Source of the DNA: Bacteroidota bacterium
Lineage (GTDB): Bacteria; Bacteroidota; Bacteroidia; UBA8524
Assembly (NCBI GenBank): GCA_008933805.1
Contig: WBUH01000001.1
Location: forward strand, 408,344 to 472,343
Length of the DNA stretch: 64,000 bases
Direction: 5' to 3'
Shown: positions 59,593-64,000 of the stretch, one piece after another
How positions within the stretch are numbered: the first letter of the stretch is position 1
Layout of the letters: each line of letters begins with the position of its first letter
Notes under the pieces: generated by a model
The model's database searches: none
What the model saw: the letters and a program-made list of their open reading frames with translations, nothing else
What the model was told of the DNA's origin: nothing
Program-made: the position numbers and the translations under genes

Positions 59593-61959
59593 ATGAATTA
59601 CCCTTTTAACATCGAAGAGAAATTAGGCTTCGATATCATACGAAATAAAATACGCGAAAAATGCCTTAGCTCTTTAGGGGCGGCATTTGTAGATAAAATG
59701 AAGTTTAGCACCGCTTATGATAAAGTGGTGCAACGCTTGGCACAAACCGACGAGTTTTTGCGCATCCTGCAAACCGAGAATAACTTTCCTTCGGATAATT
59801 ACATCGACGCTACCCGCCACTTCAAGCATTTGGGCGTTGAAGGCTTTTTCCTGAGCGAATTCCAATTGCACGAAATACGGCTTTCATTGTCCACCTTCGG
59901 GCAGGTAACCCGTTTTGTGGAGACTAAGAAAGACTTGTACCCACAATTAGCAGAGTTGTTCAGAGACGTTAAGTTTGACGATACCATTATCCGTAAAATA
60001 GACCGCATACTTGACAAAGACGGGAACATGAAACCGTCGGCCTCGCACGAGTTGCTGGATATTGAAGCCGGAATTGTAGAAGCCAACCGTGAGTTGCAAC
60101 GCAAAGTAAACAGCATTTTGCGCCGTGCCCAAAGCGAAGGCTGGGCTGCCGATACCGACGTATCGGTACGTGATAACCGCTTGGTAATTCCCATTTTGGC
60201 CGAACATAAACGTAAAATACCCGGTTTGGTACACGATGAATCGGCAACGGGGCACGTGTATTACATAGAGCCTACCGAGATATTGGAGCTAAACAACCAG
60301 TTGCGCGAGTTGCAAATAGAACGCCGTCGCGAGATTGAACGCATTCTCCGTCAAATATCAGCCGAAATTGCCCCCGAAGCACCTATCCTTACCGAGTATT
60401 ACCACAAACTGGGCGTGATAGATTTTGTGCGGGCGAAAGCCTCTTTCGGGTTGCAAATTCAGGCCATTGTTCCCAAAATTGAGAACAAGACCTCGTTTGT
60501 TTGGAAAAACGCCTACCATCCCATTTTGTGGATGAACCACAAAGCACAGGGCATGGATATTATCCCGCTGGATGTAGACATGAACCCCCAGCAGCGTATT
60601 ATGGTAATATCAGGCCCCAACGCGGGTGGTAAGTCGGTAGCCCTTAAAACACTCGGGTTGCTGCAATACATGATACAAAGCGGTGTACCCGTGCCCATGC
60701 ACGAGAAATCGCAAATGGGCATCTTCGGACAGATATTTATTGATATCGGCGACGAACAATCACTGGATAACGACCTTAGTACGTACAGTTCTCACCTTAC
60801 CAACCTTAAACATTTTATCAATTTTGCCGACAGGAAAACCCTGTTTTTGGTAGATGAGATGGGAACAGGTACCGACCCCCAATTTGGTGGTCCTATGGCC
60901 GAAGCCATTATGGAGGAGTTGAACCAACAAAAGGCGTATGGTGTAATTACCACGCACTTTAGTAACCTAAAAGTATTGGCCAACAATTCTGCAGGAATGG
61001 TTAACGCCAGTATGGCCTACGATACCGCACAATTGAAACCGCTGTTCAGGTTAGAGATTGGCAAACCCGGTAGCTCGTTTGCGTTTGAAGTGGCCGAAAA
61101 AATTGGTTTACACAAACGTGTGATTGAGAAAGCCCGCAAGAAGGTTGGTACCAAGCAAAAGAACGTTGACGAACTGATTGTTCGCTTAGAAAGTGAGCGC
61201 AACGACGTTGTAGAACTTAGAGCCTCGCTTGACCAAAAGCAGGAACACGTGGATAAGCTGATGAGTCATTACACACAGTTAAAGCAAGAGATTGAGGAGA
61301 AGAAGAAAGAATTGTTGCGTAAGGCCAAAGAAGATGCGTTGGAGATTATCAACCAATCGAATCAGTTGATTGAAACTACCATCCGTACTATTAAAGAATC
61401 GAAAGCAGAGAAAGAACAAACCGAAAAGGCTCGTAAAACCCTCGAAACCAAGCGTGAGAAGTTGAACGAGGAAGTGATGGCAGAGAAAATAACTGTGCTG
61501 CCTCAGGATGGTTTGGCGGAGGGGAATAAGGTACGTATTAAAGGCCAGTTTGTGGTGGGTGATATTGTGAGTGTGAAAGGGAACAAAGCAGTGGTAGCGT
61601 TTGGCGACTTACGCAGCAGCATTGCCCTTGATAAGCTGGAAAAAATAAGCATGAAGGAAGCCAAGAAGATAAAGGAAACCTTTAAGGGCTTTGACTTGAA
61701 CGAAAAGATGCTTGAGTTTAAACCTGAGATTGATTTGCGCGGAATGAGGGGAGAGGAGGCTATGAATGAAGCGGTAAACTTTATTGATAAGGCGGTAGTG
61801 CTGGGCTTTGAACGTTTACGCATTGTACACGGTAAAGGCGACGGTATCCTTCGCAAGCTGCTGCGCGATTACCTTAAAAAGCTAAAGGTGGTGCAATCTA
61901 TTGCCGACGAACACGTTGAAATGGGCGGGCAAGGCGTGAGCATTGTTACGCTGCGCTAA
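59593..61959 (+). CDS. mutS2: Endonuclease MutS2
   Basis: A 788-residue protein with the MutS2 layout. N-terminal core and lever helices (ELREIRL-type segments; here FQLHEIRLSLSTFGQVTRFV) precede the ATPase with Walker A GPNAGGKS (about 340-347), TLFLVDEMGTGTDPQFGG and a C-terminal His. A long coiled coil (about 515-640) and the Smr nuclease domain at the end (about 715-788: DLRGMRGEEAMNEAVNFIDK, LRIVHGKGDGILRKLLRDYL) follow. It lacks the mismatch-binding domain of MutS. MutS2 suppresses recombination and, in some bacteria, rescues collided ribosomes. An inverted repeat separates it from the convergent regulator gene. Confidence 0.95.
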   Translation: MNYPFNIEEKLGFDIIRNKIREKCLSSLGAAFVDKMKFSTAYDKVVQRLAQTDEFLRILQTENNFPSDNYIDATRHFKHLGVEGFFLSEFQLHEIRLSLSTFGQVTRFVETKKDLYPQLAELFRDVKFDDTIIRKIDRILDKDGNMKPSASHELLDIEAGIVEANRELQRKVNSILRRAQSEGWAADTDVSVRDNRLVIPILAEHKRKIPGLVHDESATGHVYYIEPTEILELNNQLRELQIERRREIERILRQISAEIAPEAPILTEYYHKLGVIDFVRAKASFGLQIQAIVPKIENKTSFVWKNAYHPILWMNHKAQGMDIIPLDVDMNPQQRIMVISGPNAGGKSVALKTLGLLQYMIQSGVPVPMHEKSQMGIFGQIFIDIGDEQSLDNDLSTYSSHLTNLKHFINFADRKTLFLVDEMGTGTDPQFGGPMAEAIMEELNQQKAYGVITTHFSNLKVLANNSAGMVNASMAYDTAQLKPLFRLEIGKPGSSFAFEVAEKIGLHKRVIEKARKKVGTKQKNVDELIVRLESERNDVVELRASLDQKQEHVDKLMSHYTQLKQEIEEKKKELLRKAKEDALEIINQSNQLIETTIRTIKESKAEKEQTEKARKTLETKREKLNEEVMAEKITVLPQDGLAEGNKVRIKGQFVVGDIVSVKGNKAVVAFGDLRSSIALDKLEKISMKEAKKIKETFKGFDLNEKMLEFKPEIDLRGMRGEEAMNEAVNFIDKAVVLGFERLRIVHGKGDGILRKLLRDYLKKLKVVQSIADEHVEMGGQGVSIVTLR

Positions 61960-61972
61960 TTTTTGATTTGAA

Positions 61973-62021
61973 GATTTGTTGACTTGTAGATTTAGACATT
62001 TAATCTTCAAGTCAACAAATC
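61973..62021. terminator. Inverted repeat between mutS2 and the GlxA-type regulator, probable bidirectional terminator
   Basis: Arms GATTTGTTGACTTG (61973-61986) and CAAGTCAACAAATC (62008-62021) are perfectly complementary around a 21-nt loop. The right arm overlaps the stop codon region of the regulator gene. There is no long T run, so termination strength is uncertain. Confidence 0.5.
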
Positions 62022-63006
62022 AATAAATTACAGCTGACTCTTTATTATACTTATTTCTGTACTCTAACGGCGATAATCCTGTAATCTTGCGGAACACTTC
62101 CCGAAATGCCTTCACGTCAGAATAACCCACATCGTACATTACTTGGTTGATGGTTTTACGCGTGGTTTCAAATGCTTTTTTTGCAGCTTCAATTTTCACA
62201 CGTTGCGCATATTCAACCGGAGTATTCCCCGTAGCTTTTATAAAGCGACGGTCAAAGTTGCGCCTTCCAACTGCAAATTGCGACGACAACTGCTCCATCG
62301 AAATTTTCTCATTCAGGTTCTGCTCAATATAGGCTTGTGCTTTTTGCACCAGTTCATCTCCGTGTTGTTTTTGGCCTGTGAAAATGGCAAACGGCGATTG
62401 ACTTTGCCTGTCAATTTCAATTTGGAAAACCTTTGAACAAAAAATAGCCGTCGTACGGTCGTAATACTTTTCGATAAGGTAAATAATCAGGTTTAAGAAA
62501 GAGTAAGCCCCGCCACAAGTATAAATGCCGTTTTCGTCAGTTATCAGCTTATCCGTTTGTAAATCCACTTTGGGAAACATCGTTCTAAAGCTATCCGCCG
62601 CTGCCCAATTAGTAGAGCAGGTTCTGCCGTCAAGCAATCCGGCAGCGGCCAGCATAAAGGCCCCTGTACAAATGCTCGCTGCCTCAGCCCCGTTTTTGTA
62701 TTGATTCACCAGCCAGTCAATCACTTTTACGTTGCCTTTTATCGCCTCATTGTAGTTGTGGTTCAATGATGGGATAATAATAAGGTCAGTTTTGGCTATG
62801 TCTATTATATCGGTGTGGGGGCGGGCAGTAAATAAGCCTCCAAAAAACTCTACCTCTTTTGATATGCCTGCCAGTTCAATTTTAAACACCTCGTCCCTGC
62901 CGCTGTCTTTCCAATATTTATTCGCTCTCATAAATATTTTATAAGTCCCAACAATGCTGCTGAGATTGTTATGACCGTCAGGTACTATTATGGTAAGGTG
63001 TTTCAT
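62020..63006 (-). CDS. GlxA-family transcriptional regulator (DJ-1/PfpI sensor plus AraC domain)
   Basis: A 328-residue protein started at the ATG at 63004-63006 (MKHLTIIVPDGHNNLSSIVG); a longer reading to 63042 would overlap the divergent promoter region. The N-terminal DJ-1/PfpI-like domain has the elbow AASICTGAFMLAAAGLLDGR (Cys113 at the nucleophile position). The C-terminal AraC domain (about 225-320) has the two helix-turn-helix units SMEQLSSQFAVGRRNFDRRF and INQVMYDVGYSDVKAFREVF. Members regulate neighbouring metabolic genes in response to small molecules. The divergent SRPBCC and SnoaL-like genes are natural targets. Confidence 0.9.
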   Translation of the reverse strand: MKHLTIIVPDGHNNLSSIVGTYKIFMRANKYWKDSGRDEVFKIELAGISKEVEFFGGLFTARPHTDIIDIAKTDLIIIPSLNHNYNEAIKGNVKVIDWLVNQYKNGAEAASICTGAFMLAAAGLLDGRTCSTNWAAADSFRTMFPKVDLQTDKLITDENGIYTCGGAYSFLNLIIYLIEKYYDRTTAIFCSKVFQIEIDRQSQSPFAIFTGQKQHGDELVQKAQAYIEQNLNEKISMEQLSSQFAVGRRNFDRRFIKATGNTPVEYAQRVKIEAAKKAFETTRKTINQVMYDVGYSDVKAFREVFRKITGLSPLEYRNKYNKESAVIY

Positions 63007-63016
63007 AGGTTTTGAA

Positions 63017-63047
63017 CAAAGGTGGTGATTTATGTTGTCCAAATCAA
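63017..63047 (-). promoter_or_regulatory. Possible promoter of the GlxA-type regulator
   Basis: On the minus strand TTG (63047-63045), a 20-nt spacer, and CACCTTTG (63024-63017), one base away from TAnnTTTG. Confidence 0.4.
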
Positions 63048-63138
63048 CCCGCTTAATGGTCTGTTTTACACCCCTGTAAGGTTAATTGCAGTCACCATAT
63101 TTGCAGTTGTTATAACAAACAACTTAACATCTATCACT

Positions 63139-63579
63139 ATGAAAACACAAGATTTAACCTTTACACTTATTGTTGACCAAACACCCGAAGTAGTGTTTAA
63201 TGCTGTTAATAACGTTCGCGGCTGGTGGTCTGAAACCCTTGAGGGCGATTCAGAAAAATTGAACGATGAATTCATATACCGTTACCAAGATATGCACTAC
63301 TCAAAACAACGTTTGGTTGAAGTAGTGCCCAACCAAAAAGTGGTATGGTTGGTTTTGGATAGTTACCTAAGTTTTATTGAGGATAAAACCGAGTGGACAG
63401 GAACTAAAATCAGTTTTGAAATTACAAGGGAGCAAGACAAAACCCAATTGCTTTTTACTCACCACGGCCTTAACCCCGAGGTGGAATGTTATAATGCCTG
63501 TTTTGACGGTTGGAGCCATTACATAAAAGGCAGTTTGGTAGAACTGATTGCGAAAGGGGAGAAGGTAAGTTCTAACTAA
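63139..63579 (+). CDS. SRPBCC/AHSA1-like protein
   Basis: A 146-residue helix-grip protein starting MKTQDLTFTLIVDQTPEVVF, with FNAVNNVRGWWSETLEGDSE, VPNQKVVWLVLDSYLSFIED and TKISFEITREQDKTQLLFTH, the AHSA1 pattern of START-like proteins. An upstream in-frame ATG at 63022 would give an atypical hydrophobic N-terminus and is unlikely. Members bind small hydrophobic ligands or act with Hsp90. It is divergent from the GlxA-type regulator and 18 nt upstream of the SnoaL-like gene. Confidence 0.87.
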   Translation: MKTQDLTFTLIVDQTPEVVFNAVNNVRGWWSETLEGDSEKLNDEFIYRYQDMHYSKQRLVEVVPNQKVVWLVLDSYLSFIEDKTEWTGTKISFEITREQDKTQLLFTHHGLNPEVECYNACFDGWSHYIKGSLVELIAKGEKVSSN

Positions 63580-63597
63580 CATTATTGAGAATAAGCT

Positions 63598-63981
63598 ATG
63601 GAAACAATGAATGCTGCATTTGGTGTGCAAGAAGTGGCCGCAAGGTTTAATGAACTGGCCATGCAAGAGAAATGGTTTGAGATACAAGACGAACTTTTTG
63701 CAGAGGACGTACGAAGTATTGACCCCGCCGGTTCTCCTTATATGGGTTATGCTGAGGGTAAAGCTAATGTGCGTAAAAAGGGCGAAGATTTTGTAAAGAA
63801 CATTACCGACGTTCATAGGATGCACACTACTACACCCCAGGTTGCAGGCAGCTTTTTTACAGTCGGTAGGGAAATGGACATTACCGTTAGTGGTTTCGGC
63901 CGAATCCAAATCAATGAAATAATGCTGTACGAGGTGAGGTATGGGAAAATTGTATTAGAACAGTTTTTCTATACGGTATAA
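63598..63981 (+). CDS. SnoaL-like domain protein
   Basis: A 127-residue alpha-plus-beta barrel protein of the NTF2/SnoaL superfamily: EVAARFNELAMQEKWFEIQD, ELFAEDVRSIDPAGSPY, then EGKANVRKKGEDFVKNI and MDITVSGFGRIQINEIMLYE, ending IVLEQFFYTV. Such proteins range from polyketide cyclases to enzymes acting on small molecules. It is likely the second gene of a two-gene operon with the SRPBCC gene. It ends 19 nt before the window edge. Confidence 0.82.
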   Translation: METMNAAFGVQEVAARFNELAMQEKWFEIQDELFAEDVRSIDPAGSPYMGYAEGKANVRKKGEDFVKNITDVHRMHTTTPQVAGSFFTVGREMDITVSGFGRIQINEIMLYEVRYGKIVLEQFFYTV

Positions 63982-64000
63982 TCTGCCAACTAACATTGTA

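Overview
The window is a chromosomal segment of a Bacteroidota bacterium. Pointers are promoters of the TAnnTTTG type, a fused SecDF translocase, the lineage-typical families DUF3276 (PUR-like) and DUF4199, a branched-chain amino-acid dehydrogenase, a tRNA without encoded CCA, and a low dependence on Shine-Dalgarno sites. I cannot fix the order or genus from the sequence alone.

The centrepiece is an apparently complete extracellular contractile injection system (eCIS) on the minus strand, about 31559 down to 4848. It is a single tight operon of 17 genes. In transcription order they are: DUF4255 tail terminator, an unrecognised 380-aa protein, two tail-sheath paralogues, two gp19-type tube paralogues, a small DUF5908-like protein, a LysM/tube-junction protein, a VgrG-type spike, a PAAR tip, a gp25 baseplate protein, a baseplate J protein, a second large baseplate protein, an unrecognised 1077-aa protein, a CIS tape-measure-family protein, an AAA+ ATPase, and a 1378-aa DUF4157 (eCIS-core) protein. 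The last ends in a domain resembling a DNA/RNA non-specific endonuclease and is the likely cargo or toxin. No capsid, terminase, integrase or ClpV/TssBC genes are present, so this is neither a prophage nor a type VI secretion system.

Left flank (1-4851): a partial PLP aminotransferase, an ECF sigma/anti-sigma pair, a DUF2141 protein, a secreted hypothetical, a membrane hypothetical, and a small acidic protein whose stop codon overlaps that of the DUF4157 gene.

Right flank (31839-64000): mostly housekeeping. It holds pdhB, a Gdx-type SMR exporter, secDF, trkA, udk, a PNPOx-family protein, a small putative metal-handling operon, VOC and AraC genes, tRNA-Leu(CAA), hscB, rseP, pirin, NUDIX, a GT39-like membrane protein, DinB, a winged-helix protein, a methyltransferase, a LolD-like ATPase, gatC, plsC, SRPBCC, DUF4199, DUF3276, an MsbA-like ABC exporter, a leucine-type dehydrogenase, a deoxyhypusine-synthase-family gene, a DUF1905/YdeI protein, mutS2, a GlxA-type regulator, and two small-fold proteins.

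Two intergenic regions (45517-45618 and 57489-57818) carry a family of hairpins whose arms change by compensating substitutions while the TTTAT/ATAAA loop is kept. This is a structured repeat family not explained by any gene.
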